Shown: piece by piece, positions 34,376 to 42,288 of the stretch
How the letters are laid out: every line of letters starts with the position of its first letter
Position numbering within the stretch: position 1 is the stretch's first letter
DNA from: Acidobacteriota bacterium
Lineage (GTDB): Bacteria > Acidobacteriota > Vicinamibacteria > Vicinamibacterales > UBA2999
Assembly (NCBI GenBank): GCA_021730945.1
Contig: JAKFYH010000046.1
Span: 37,857 to 101,856, forward strand
Length of the DNA: 64,000 bases
Direction of reading: 5' to 3'
Notes under the pieces: generated by a model
Seen by the model: the letters and a program-made list of their open reading frames with translations, nothing else
Told to the model about the DNA's origin: nothing
The model's database searches: none
Program-made: the position numbers and the translations under genes

Positions 34376-37084
34376 CCCATTCGCTTTGTCGTCCTGTTGC
34401 TGGCGGGTGCCCTGTTCTTCTTCCTGCCCTTCACTGTCGACTTTCTCACCGACTGGCTGTGGTTTGGCGAACTCGGCTACCGCGACGTCTACTCCACCGA
34501 AATCACCGCCCGGGCGGGACTGGCGGTGGCGGTCTTCGCCGCCGCGGTCGCCTGGCTGACCCTGCACGTGCGCGTGGCGCTGTCGGCCATTTCACCGGCG
34601 CCGGTCCCCTTCACGACCCGCGACGGCTTCACCGTGGCCCTGCCGACCCGCGATCAGCTCCGCCCGCTGGTGATGATGGCCGTCGTGGTGGCGGCTTTCC
34701 TGCTGTCGTCATTTGCCTCCGCCCAATGGATGACCGTACTGTCGTGGTGGAACCAGATCACGTTCGGCAAGGTCGACCCGGTGCTGGGACGCGACGCCGC
34801 GTTCTACATCTTTACGCTCCCGGCGCTTGAACTGGCCCGCGGGCTGGTCATGAGCCTGGTGGTGCTGGCCGCCGCCGGCGCCGCGGCGCTCTACGTCGCC
34901 GCCGGCCAGATGGCGCTGACGCCGTTCGGCGTGCGCATCGACACCGCGGCCCGCACACACCTCACCTGGCTCGCGGCGGCCTTTTTCCTGGTGCTCGCGA
35001 TGGGCGCCTGGCTGGGCCGTGTGAACGAGATCGTCACCACCTCGGGCATCATCCAGGGGGCCAGCTACGCCGACGTGCACGCGCGCATGCCCGCGGCCCT
35101 GCTGCTGGCGGGCGCGGCGGTGGTGGCCGCCGGCCTCGCAGCCGCCTCGGCCATCAGCGGCTCGACGCGGTTCCTGATTGCCGGTGCGGGCCTCTATGCC
35201 GTCGCCATGCTGGGGGGTGAAGGTTACGCCACCCTGCTCCAGCGGTTTGCGGTCACGCCCAACGAGCAGGTCCGCGAGACGCCGTTCATCGAGCACAACA
35301 TCAAGGCGACGCGCGAAGCCTTCGCCCTCGATCAGGTCGAGGAGCGCGAGTTGCCGGGCGAGGGCGCGTTGACCCGCGCCGACCTGGAAGCCAATCGCGG
35401 CACCCTCGACAACGTCCGGCTCTGGGACCACCAGCCGCTGCTCGAGACCTTCGGACAAATTCAGGAAATCCGCACCTACTACGACTTCGTGTCGGTCGAC
35501 AACGACCGCTACATGATCAACGGCAAGAACCGACAGGTCATGCTCTCGGTCCGCGAACTCAATCCCGCGGCGCTGCCCAATCGCAGCTGGATCAACGAGC
35601 GGCTGGTCTTCACCCACGGCCACGGGCTGACCCTGGGCCCGGTGAACGAGGTGACGCGCGAAGGCCTGCCGGTGCTGTTCGTGCGCGACCTGCCGCCGGT
35701 CACCACCGTCGACATCGACATCTCCGAGCCGAGCATCTATTTCGGCGAGCTGGCCGGCGACTACGTCATCGTGCGCAGCAAGGCCCAGGAGTTCCACTAC
35801 CCCAAGGGCGAGGACAATGTCTATTCGACCTACAACGGCACCGGCGGCGTGCCGGTCGGCTCGCTGTGGAACAAGCTGCTGTTCGCCGCGCGCTTCCGCT
35901 CATACCAGATCCTGCTGAGCGACGACATCACCAGCGAGAGCCGGCTGATGTTCGACCGCCAGATCCGCACGCGCGTCTCGAAGATCGCGCCGTTCCTGGT
36001 GTTTGACGACGACCCCTACGCGGTCGTCAACGACGGGCGCATCTTCTGGATCCAGGACGCCTACACCGTGAGCGATCGCTATCCGTACGCCACCGCGGCC
36101 GGCGGCGTCAATTACATCCGTAATTCGGTGAAGGTCGTGGTCGACGCCTACCACGGCACGGTGGATTTCTACGTCGCCGAGCCGAATGACCCCATCGTCC
36201 AGACGCTGGAACGGATCTTCCCGACCCTGTTCAAACCGATCAGCGAAATGCCGGCCGGACTGCGGTCGCACGTGCGCTATCCCGAGGGGATCTTCCAGCT
36301 TCAAGCCTCGGTCTATTCGACCTACCACATGAACAACCCGGCGGTGTTCTACAACAAGGAAGACCAGTGGGAGTCGCCCGCCGTCGACAGCAGCGGCGAA
36401 ACCCGGCGCATGGAGCCGTACTACACGATGATGAAGCTGCCGGGTGAAACCGAAGCCGAGTTCATCCAGATGTTGCCGTTCACACCGCGCCGCCGCGACA
36501 ACCTGGCCTCGTGGATGGTCGCCCGCAGCGACGGCGCCGACTACGGCAAGCTGCAGGTGTTCCAGTTCCCCAAGCAGACGCTGGTGTTCGGCCCGCAGCA
36601 AGTGGTAGCCCGCATCAACCAGGACCAGGTGATCTCCCCGCAGATCACGTTGTGGAACCAACAGGGGTCGCAAGTCATCCAGGGCACCCTGATGGTGATT
36701 CCGATTGAACAATCACTGATCTACGTGCGGCCGCTCTACCTGCGCGCGCAGGCTGGACGCATTCCCGAGCTCACCCGCGTCATCGTCGCCTACCAGAACC
36801 GCATCGTGATGGAGCGCACGCTGGATGAAGCGCTGGTCCGCCTGTTCGGCGAAGGCGACAGCCCGGCCCGGCCGGCGGCGACCCCTGCCACACCCGCCGT
36901 GCCAGGCGCGGCGCCACCCGCGGCGGCAGGAGCCAGCACGACCGACTGGGACCGGATGGCCGGAGACGCCCGCGCCACCTACCAACGCGCACTCGACGCC
37001 CAACGCGCCGGCGATTGGGCCAAGTACGGCGAAGAGATCAAGCGCCTCGGCGAATTGCTTGAACGGATGAAGCAGGGGCGGTAG
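34373..37084 (+). CDS. UPF0182-family integral membrane protein
   Basis: 903 residues. About seven membrane helices in the first 330 residues (PIRFVVLLLAGALFFFLPF; VFAAAVAWLTLHV; and so on), then a large extracytoplasmic domain with the family blocks FIEHNIKATREAFALDQV, NVRLWDHQPLLETFGQIQEIR, YYDFVSVDNDRY, HGHGLTLGPVN, and FPTLFKPISEMPAGLRSHVRYPEG. The C-terminus adds a Pro/Ala linker and a short helical tail. Family function is unknown; length and motif order are standard, so family membership is secure. Confidence 0.94.
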   Translation: MPIRFVVLLLAGALFFFLPFTVDFLTDWLWFGELGYRDVYSTEITARAGLAVAVFAAAVAWLTLHVRVALSAISPAPVPFTTRDGFTVALPTRDQLRPLVMMAVVVAAFLLSSFASAQWMTVLSWWNQITFGKVDPVLGRDAAFYIFTLPALELARGLVMSLVVLAAAGAAALYVAAGQMALTPFGVRIDTAARTHLTWLAAAFFLVLAMGAWLGRVNEIVTTSGIIQGASYADVHARMPAALLLAGAAVVAAGLAAASAISGSTRFLIAGAGLYAVAMLGGEGYATLLQRFAVTPNEQVRETPFIEHNIKATREAFALDQVEERELPGEGALTRADLEANRGTLDNVRLWDHQPLLETFGQIQEIRTYYDFVSVDNDRYMINGKNRQVMLSVRELNPAALPNRSWINERLVFTHGHGLTLGPVNEVTREGLPVLFVRDLPPVTTVDIDISEPSIYFGELAGDYVIVRSKAQEFHYPKGEDNVYSTYNGTGGVPVGSLWNKLLFAARFRSYQILLSDDITSESRLMFDRQIRTRVSKIAPFLVFDDDPYAVVNDGRIFWIQDAYTVSDRYPYATAAGGVNYIRNSVKVVVDAYHGTVDFYVAEPNDPIVQTLERIFPTLFKPISEMPAGLRSHVRYPEGIFQLQASVYSTYHMNNPAVFYNKEDQWESPAVDSSGETRRMEPYYTMMKLPGETEAEFIQMLPFTPRRRDNLASWMVARSDGADYGKLQVFQFPKQTLVFGPQQVVARINQDQVISPQITLWNQQGSQVIQGTLMVIPIEQSLIYVRPLYLRAQAGRIPELTRVIVAYQNRIVMERTLDEALVRLFGEGDSPARPAATPATPAVPGAAPPAAAGASTTDWDRMAGDARATYQRALDAQRAGDWAKYGEEIKRLGELLERMKQGR

Positions 37085-37090
37085 GACCAG

Positions 37091-37113
37091 GGTGCTGGGG
37101 TGCTGGGGTGCTG
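37091..37113 (+). repeat. Tandem GGTGCTGG repeat (8-base unit, nearly three copies)
   Basis: Copies at 37091, 37099 and 37107 (last base missing), in the gap between UPF0182 and the convergent acyltransferase gene. Confidence 0.8.
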
Positions 37114-37121
37114 ACGGCCGG

Positions 37122-38234
37122 TTAGACGGTCAGGTAGATGCGCTTGCGGTGCAGCACGGCGAGTAGCGCGTAGAGCAGCAACAGGTTCGCGCTCGCGTAG
37201 AGCAACGAGGCGAGGTGGGGCGGCGCGAAGGGTTGGAACGTAGTCAGGTAGATCCAACTCCCCATCGACCTGTCCGCGTCGGGCCACTCGACGTAGATCA
37301 GCGTCTTGGCGATCAGGCCTGAGAGAACAAACAACAGGATGGCATTGCGGCCCAACGCGACGAACGGCTCGGTGAGCCGGCGCGGGGGTCCGTCCGGCTG
37401 TGCATCGATCGTCCAGTAGCACACGGCCAGTGCGGCCGCCGCGAGGCCGGCGGTGAACAACACATACGAGCTGGTCCATAGGCTCTTGTTAATCGGCAGC
37501 CAGACGGCGGCCACCAGCCCCGCGGACACGCCGGCCAGCCCCCAGCCCAGCAGCTCCTGCACGATCTGCCGCGGGGCGCGCGCACCGGTGATCCGCCAAC
37601 CCGCGAGCAGGCCGAGCAGCGTGGTCGCGACCGCCGGCACGGTGCTGAGCAGCCCCTCGGGATCGAAGGCGCCACCTCTCCACACGTGCCGTCCGAACAC
37701 GGCGCGGTCGAGCCAGGCGCCGATATTCCCGCCTGCGCTCAGGTCGCCGGCAATGCCGCCGGGGAACGGCATCACCGTCAGGATTAGCCAATAGCCGGCC
37801 AGCACGGCGGCCACCGCGGCCAGGACCAGACGGTAGCGATCCGGCCGTGCCGCTGTCGCTCGTGCGACCAGCGCCGCGGCCACATAGCACCAGGCAATCC
37901 GCGCCAGCACGCCGGGGACGCGAATGGTCGCCAGGTGAAAGAACGGAAAGCCGGCCAGCAGCAATCCCAGCCCCCAGATGACGGCCCCGCGCCGCATCAC
38001 GCCGGCCGTCGTGGTGACCCTGGTCGCCAGGCCGAGGGATACGCCGACGATGAACAGGAAGAACGGAAAGATCAGATCGGTCGGGGTCCAGCCATGCCAC
38101 TCGGCATGCAGCAGCGGCCAGTAGACCGTGCCCCAGTCGCCGGGGTTATTGACAATCACCATCGCCGCCACGGTGAGGCCGCGAAACACGTCCAGTGACC
38201 GCAGCCGCCCTGCTCCTGTCAGTACCTCTGGCAC
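37122..38234 (-). CDS. HGSNAT-like / DUF5009 acyltransferase-family membrane protein
   Basis: 370 residues from GTG 38234; a TAAAGT hexamer ends nine bases upstream. About ten membrane helices. N-terminal LRSLDVFRGLTVAAMVIVNNPG and HAEWHGWTPTDLIFPFFLFIVGVS are hallmarks of heparan-alpha-glucosaminide N-acetyltransferase-like proteins, where the conserved His/Asp region takes part in transmembrane acetyl transfer. Bacterial members are thought to acetylate cell-wall or extracellular sugars. Substrate unknown. Divergent from moaA across a repeat-bearing promoter region. Confidence 0.88.
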   Translation of the reverse strand: MPEVLTGAGRLRSLDVFRGLTVAAMVIVNNPGDWGTVYWPLLHAEWHGWTPTDLIFPFFLFIVGVSLGLATRVTTTAGVMRRGAVIWGLGLLLAGFPFFHLATIRVPGVLARIAWCYVAAALVARATAARPDRYRLVLAAVAAVLAGYWLILTVMPFPGGIAGDLSAGGNIGAWLDRAVFGRHVWRGGAFDPEGLLSTVPAVATTLLGLLAGWRITGARAPRQIVQELLGWGLAGVSAGLVAAVWLPINKSLWTSSYVLFTAGLAAAALAVCYWTIDAQPDGPPRRLTEPFVALGRNAILLFVLSGLIAKTLIYVEWPDADRSMGSWIYLTTFQPFAPPHLASLLYASANLLLLYALLAVLHRKRIYLTV

Positions 38235-38262
38235 AGCTAGGCACTTTAGGCACCTTAGGCAC
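38230..38262. repeat. Four GGCAC words at 9-10-base spacing before moaA
   Basis: GGCAC at 38230, 38240, 38249 and 38258; the last runs into the TATGAT -10 box. Same word as in the array at 33.9 kb. The minus-strand -10-like TAAAGT of the divergent acyltransferase gene lies in the same stretch. Confidence 0.7.
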
Positions 38263-38277
38263 TATGATCAAGTCGTG
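38263..38277 (+). promoter_or_regulatory. -10 hexamer TATGAT six bases before GTG of moaA
   Basis: TATGAT 38263-38268, six-base gap, GTG 38275. Together with GGCAC it repeats the S4-gene promoter pattern. Confidence 0.55.
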
Positions 38278-39294
38278 CCCGTATTTGACGCCCACCAGCG
38301 TCCCCTTCGCAACCTTCGCCTGTCGGTGACGGACCGTTGCAACCTGCGCTGCCAGTACTGCATGCCGGAAGCCGACTACCTCTGGCTGCCGCGCGAAGAC
38401 ATCCTGCAGTTTGAAGAGATCGATCGGCTGGTCGATCAGTTCCTGGAACTTGGCGTCGATAAGGTGCGGCTGACCGGCGGCGAACCGCTGCTACGCCGCG
38501 ACCTGCCGGACCTGGTCACCCGGCTGGCGCGCAAACCGCGCATTCGTGATTTCGCGATGACCACCAACGCGGTGCTGCTGGCGCCAGTGGCTGGCGCCCT
38601 GAAGGCGGCCGGCCTGCATCGGCTGACGATCAGCCTCGACACGCTGCAACCGGACCGTTTCGTCAAGCTGGCGCGCTTTGATGAACTCGGCCGCGTCATT
38701 GCCGGCATCGACGCGGCCGTCGACACCTTCCCGGGCTTCAAGATCGACACGGTGATGATCCGCGGCGTCAACGACGACGAGTTGATCCCACTGCTTGATT
38801 TCGCCCGCGAGCGGCGCGCCGAGATTCGCTTCATCGAGTACATGGACGTCGGCGGCGCCACGTCGTGGTCGATGCAGCAGGTGGTCTCGCGGCAGGACAT
38901 GCTCGCCACCATCGCGGCGCACCATGGGCCGGTCGAGCCCGTGCCCGAGACATCATCGGCCCCGGCGGAGCGCTATCGCCTGGCCGACGGCACCGTCTTC
39001 GGCATCATCGCCTCGACCACCGAGCCATTCTGCAAGTCGTGCGACCGCAGCCGCCTGACGGCGGATGGCTTGTGGTACCTGTGCTTGTACGGCGCCCGCG
39101 GCGTCGACTTGCGCGGGCCGCTTCGCGGCGGCGCCAGTGACGAGGCCCTGCGCGAACTGGTGACCGGCGTGTGGCACGCGCGCACCGATCGTGGCGCCGA
39201 GGCGCGGCTATCCCTGCGCGAGCGGTCGCCGCTGATTCCGGTCAACACGCTGCGCCGGGACCCGCACCTGGAAATGCACACGCGGGGCGGGTAG
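38275..39294 (+). CDS. moaA: GTP 3',8-cyclase MoaA
   Basis: 339 residues from GTG 38275, chosen because a -10 box sits just upstream; the frame remains open further 5' but without sense. Radical-SAM enzyme for the first step of molybdenum cofactor synthesis. N-terminal [4Fe-4S]: VTDRCNLRCQYCMPE; C-terminal cluster: FCKSCDRSRLTADGLWYLCLY. Other motifs: RLTGGEPLLRRDL, SLDTL, IRGVNDDE. The protein ends in the conserved Gly-Gly (HTRGG). Cofactor users in the window are the sulfite-oxidase-like protein and the xanthine-dehydrogenase-type complex. No moaC, moaE or moeA nearby. Confidence 0.95.
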   Translation: MPVFDAHQRPLRNLRLSVTDRCNLRCQYCMPEADYLWLPREDILQFEEIDRLVDQFLELGVDKVRLTGGEPLLRRDLPDLVTRLARKPRIRDFAMTTNAVLLAPVAGALKAAGLHRLTISLDTLQPDRFVKLARFDELGRVIAGIDAAVDTFPGFKIDTVMIRGVNDDELIPLLDFARERRAEIRFIEYMDVGGATSWSMQQVVSRQDMLATIAAHHGPVEPVPETSSAPAERYRLADGTVFGIIASTTEPFCKSCDRSRLTADGLWYLCLYGARGVDLRGPLRGGASDEALRELVTGVWHARTDRGAEARLSLRERSPLIPVNTLRRDPHLEMHTRGG

Positions 39295-39301
39295 CGAAAA
39301 C

Positions 39302-39739
39302 CTAGCAGTGCTGCTCGAACGCCTTTTGCAGTTCCGCTGCGATCGCGTCTGACGACCGGGTCTCGATGTCTTTGCGCTCCATCAAGTAGACCAACTGGCC
39401 ATCCTTCATCAGGCCGATCGAGGGCGACGAGGGCGGGTGCGGAGCAAAATGCGCGCGCGCCGCGTCGGTGGCCTCGACATCGGCGCCGGCGAACACGGTG
39501 GCCAGGTGATCGGGACGCTTACCCTGCCGCAGCGCCAGGGCAATGCCGGGCCGAGCTTTTCCGGCGGCGCAACCACACACCGAGTTGACCACGATCATCG
39601 TCGTGCCGGCCTGCTTGACGGCGGTCTCCACCGCATCGGGCGTCTTCAGGTCTTCAAAGCCCAGGCGAGCCAGCTCGGCGCGCATGGGCGCAATGAACGG
39701 TTCCGGGTAGCGTTGCACGATCATTCTCTCGAACCCCAT
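39302..39739 (-). CDS. BrxA/BrxB-family bacilliredoxin (YphP/YqiW-like)
   Basis: 145 residues; thioredoxin-like with the CGC active site at Cys 55-Cys 57 (VVNSVCGCAAG), RPGIALAL, DHLATVFAGAD, PHPPSSPSIGLMKDGQLVYLMER and a C-terminal Cys (EQHC). Bacilliredoxins remove bacillithiol from proteins in Firmicutes; similar proteins occur in bacteria with other thiols. The C-terminal EQHC Cys is an extra residue. Convergent with moaA. Whether bacillithiol is made in this organism is not visible here. Confidence 0.9.
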   Translation of the reverse strand: MGFERMIVQRYPEPFIAPMRAELARLGFEDLKTPDAVETAVKQAGTTMIVVNSVCGCAAGKARPGIALALRQGKRPDHLATVFAGADVEATDAARAHFAPHPPSSPSIGLMKDGQLVYLMERKDIETRSSDAIAAELQKAFEQHC

Positions 39740-39809
39740 CTGATGAATCGCCAGGACATTCGCCGGCGGCTTGCTGATCCCAATTGTACTGGAACGGTTC
39801 CCCCCGGGG

Positions 39810-40163
39810 CTAGCCGATCAGCAATAGAATCTCGGCCTCAACCCTGGCGTACTCGGCAGCCAGCGCCGGCACCAGGTCCTCGGCTTCGGCGAGATCACCC
39901 GATCGGCCCAGTTCGTCGAGCTGGTGGCAGATGGCGTGCAGCGCGTGAGCGCCGATGTTTCCCGCGCTGCCCTTCAGCGAATGGGCCGCGCGCTGCACTT
40001 CGACGGCATTGCCGCCCTGCCACGCCGTCCGCAGCCGCTCGATTCGCCCGGGTACGTCGTCAAGAAACAACTGCAAGACTTCCTTGAGTACGTCGGGTTC
40101 GCCAGGCGGCGTGAGTTGCCGCAAGCTCTCGATCACCGCGGTATCCAGCGCCGGCGCCATCAT
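39810..40163 (-). CDS. HPt (histidine phosphotransfer) domain protein
   Basis: 117 residues forming a four-helix HPt domain; phosphorylatable His 61 in AAHSLKGSAGNIGAHAL. Overlaps the response-regulator gene by four bases, so the two are co-translated. It likely passes phosphate between a hybrid kinase elsewhere and the adjacent response regulator. Confidence 0.9.
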   Translation of the reverse strand: MMAPALDTAVIESLRQLTPPGEPDVLKEVLQLFLDDVPGRIERLRTAWQGGNAVEVQRAAHSLKGSAGNIGAHALHAICHQLDELGRSGDLAEAEDLVPALAAEYARVEAEILLLIG

Positions 40164-40810
40164 CGTCCCTTCTGGCGCCGTTGCGCCTCGGTGATTTCCT
40201 CAAGCGCATCAAGCTGCGGCTTTACGAAGCGCTCATAGCAGGTGGGGCAATAGCTGTGGGAGAACGACACGCCCGAGTGGTCGTGGAAGTAGGTCTCCAC
40301 CTTCTCCCAGTAATTCTGGTCGTTGCGGATCGACTTGCAATAGGCGCACATCGGCAGCAGGGTCTGCAGGGCTTTGACGTTGGCCAGTGCTTCTTCGAGA
40401 CTGCGCACGCGTTCGGCCAGGGCGGTCTGCAGTTCGACGACGCGCGCGCCGACGTTGACGCGCGCAATCAGCTCGTCTTCGTTGGCCGGCTTGGTCACGT
40501 AGTCGTTGGCGCCGGCCTTGAGGCCGGCGACGATGTCGGCCGACGAGTCGCGCGAGGTCAGCAGAATGACGTAGGTCGGGGCCTGTTCGCCGCGGGCGCG
40601 AATGCGCTCCACGACTTCGGGCCCGGCCAGACCCGGCATCTCCCAGTCGAGCAGGGCGATGGCGGGCGGCTGCGGCGCGGCAAGTTGCTGCCAGGCCTGC
40701 TGACCATCGGAGGCAAAACTGATCTCGTAGCCGGCCTTCTTCAACATGGCCCCGACGACCGTGCGCGACACGGGCTCATCGTCGGCGACCAGGACGCGCA
40801 AGATTGCCAT
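40160..40810 (-). CDS. Response regulator with REC domain, coiled coil and C-terminal Cys-rich domain
   Basis: 216 residues. REC domain residues 4-120: Asp 10-11, phosphorylated Asp 55 in ALLDWEMPG, Lys 107 in DYVTKP. A coiled coil (about 122-152) leads to a C-terminal domain with CxxC at 155/158 (PMCAYCKSIRNDQNYW) and CxxC at 188/191 (SHSYCPTCYERF), a likely zinc site common in Acidobacteriota regulators. No DNA-binding domain, so it signals through protein interaction. Paired with the HPt gene. A divergent amidohydrolase promoter lies 10 bases upstream. Confidence 0.88.
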   Translation of the reverse strand: MAILRVLVADDEPVSRTVVGAMLKKAGYEISFASDGQQAWQQLAAPQPPAIALLDWEMPGLAGPEVVERIRARGEQAPTYVILLTSRDSSADIVAGLKAGANDYVTKPANEDELIARVNVGARVVELQTALAERVRSLEEALANVKALQTLLPMCAYCKSIRNDQNYWEKVETYFHDHSGVSFSHSYCPTCYERFVKPQLDALEEITEAQRRQKGR

Positions 40811-40820
40811 CCGCGGATGT

Positions 40821-40836
40821 TATCATCCGCGCCATG
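40821..40836 (+). promoter_or_regulatory. -10 hexamer TATCAT seven bases before ATG of the amidohydrolase
   Basis: TATCAT 40821-40826, seven-base gap, ATG 40834. Divergent from the response-regulator start at 40810, so the two promoters are tightly packed. Confidence 0.5.
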
Positions 40837-42123
40837 CGCAATGCTCCATTAGTGATCCTGGGTCTGGTCCTGCTGGGTGGCACCGCCGCCCCGGCGTCCG
40901 CGCAAGAACCGCCGACGGCCTTGGTCGGCGGCCGGCTGATCGACGGCACCGGCCAGGTGATTGAGGCCGGCACGATCGTGATGGCCGGCGGCCGGATCGT
41001 CGCAGCCGGGCCGGCCGCAGCGGTCGCCATTCCCGCCGGCGCGACCCGCATCGATGTGGCCGGCAAGACGCTGATGCCGGGGCTCGTCAACGCGCACGGC
41101 CACGTGGCGGCCACCACCGGGCTTCGGTCCGACCCGGCCGCGTACACGCGGGACAATCTCATTCGCCAGTTGCGCACCTACGCCCAATACGGCGTCACCT
41201 CCGTCTTCAGCCTGGGCGACGACCAGGCGGCCGGCTTCGCGTTGCGCAACGAGCAGATGTCCGGGGCGCTCGATCGCGCGCGCCTGTTCGTGGCCGGCGC
41301 GGTAATCACCGGCGACACCGCCGAGGCGGCGCGGGCCATGGCGATCAAGGTCGCGGACCAGAAGCCAGATCTGTTGAAGATTCGCGTCGACGACAACCTG
41401 GGCACCAGCCGCAAGATGCCCGAGCCGGCGTGGCGCGCGGTGCTCGCCGAGGCGCACGCGCGCAACTTGATGGTGGCCGTCCACATTTACTCGCTCGCCG
41501 ATGCCAAGGCCACGCTTGCCGCCGGCGCCGACTTCATCGCGCACAGCGTCCGAGACGTGCCGGTCGACGAGGCCTTCATCACCGCGCTGAAGAGCCGCGA
41601 TGTCTGCTACTCCCCCACCTTTACCCGGGAGATTTCGACCTTCATCTACGACGCCACGCCGTCCTGGGTGGACGATCCGTTCTTCGTCCAGGGCGTCACC
41701 CCGGACATCGTCTGGCAGTTGAAGGATCCCAAGCGCCAGGAGCAGATTCGCAACAGCGCCGGCTGGAAAGCCGGGCAGCAGTACAAGGCCGGCCTGGAAG
41801 TCGCCAAACGCAACCTCAAGGCGCTGGTTGACCGCGGCGTGCGCATCGCGTTTGGCACCGACACCGGTCCGCCGGCGCGGTTCCAGGGCTTCTTCGAACA
41901 CCTGGAGCTGGAGATGATGGTGGAGGCCGGCCTGACGCCGATGCAGGCGCTGGTGTCAGCAACCGGCGATGCCGCCCGATGCCATCAGCGCAACGGCCAA
42001 CTGGGAACGCTCGCCGCCGGAGCAGCAGCCGACCTTCTGGTCCTTGGCGCCAATCCGCTGGACAACATCCGCAACACCCGGCGCATCGAGCAGGTGTGGA
42101 TTAACGGCCGGAAAGCCTTCTGA
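40834..42123 (+). CDS. Secreted amidohydrolase (imidazolonepropionase-like)
   Basis: 429 residues from ATG 40834, giving a signal peptide (APLVILGLVLLGGTAAPASAQ). Metal-dependent TIM-barrel hydrolase: HxH ligand pair in VNAHGHV, a Lys in LLKIRVDDN, His in AVHIYS and FIAHS, and Asp in FGTDTGPP. All key metal ligands are present, unlike the next minus-strand amidohydrolase. Family members cleave amide or C-N bonds of cyclic or dipeptide substrates; periplasmic location implies a peptide or xenobiotic. Followed by a five-copy repeat array. Confidence 0.87.
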   Translation: MRNAPLVILGLVLLGGTAAPASAQEPPTALVGGRLIDGTGQVIEAGTIVMAGGRIVAAGPAAAVAIPAGATRIDVAGKTLMPGLVNAHGHVAATTGLRSDPAAYTRDNLIRQLRTYAQYGVTSVFSLGDDQAAGFALRNEQMSGALDRARLFVAGAVITGDTAEAARAMAIKVADQKPDLLKIRVDDNLGTSRKMPEPAWRAVLAEAHARNLMVAVHIYSLADAKATLAAGADFIAHSVRDVPVDEAFITALKSRDVCYSPTFTREISTFIYDATPSWVDDPFFVQGVTPDIVWQLKDPKRQEQIRNSAGWKAGQQYKAGLEVAKRNLKALVDRGVRIAFGTDTGPPARFQGFFEHLELEMMVEAGLTPMQALVSATGDAARCHQRNGQLGTLAAGAAADLLVLGANPLDNIRNTRRIEQVWINGRKAF

Positions 42124-42144
42124 CAAGCGCCTCGATCTGCGCCT

Positions 42145-42275
42145 GTGGGTTCCGGTTCGCAATCTGCGGCCGTGAGTTCCGGTCGTAATCTGCGGCCGTG
42201 AGTTCCGGTCGTAATCTGCGGCCGTGTTCCGATTCGCAATCTGCGGCGGTGGATTCCGCTATTTAGTCTGCGGCT
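42145..42275 (+). repeat. Five tandem ~26-base units
   Basis: Copies start at 42145, 42172, 42198, 42224 and 42249; copies two and three are identical, others diverge by small substitutions or indels. Each contains a TTCCG and an ATCTGCGGC word. The array fills the gap between two convergent amidohydrolase genes. Confidence 0.9.
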
Positions 42276-42288
42276 GTGTTTCAGCGGC

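Noticed and set aside
42145..42275. 26-base repeats as a CRISPR
   Set aside because: Copies are directly adjacent with no spacers between them.
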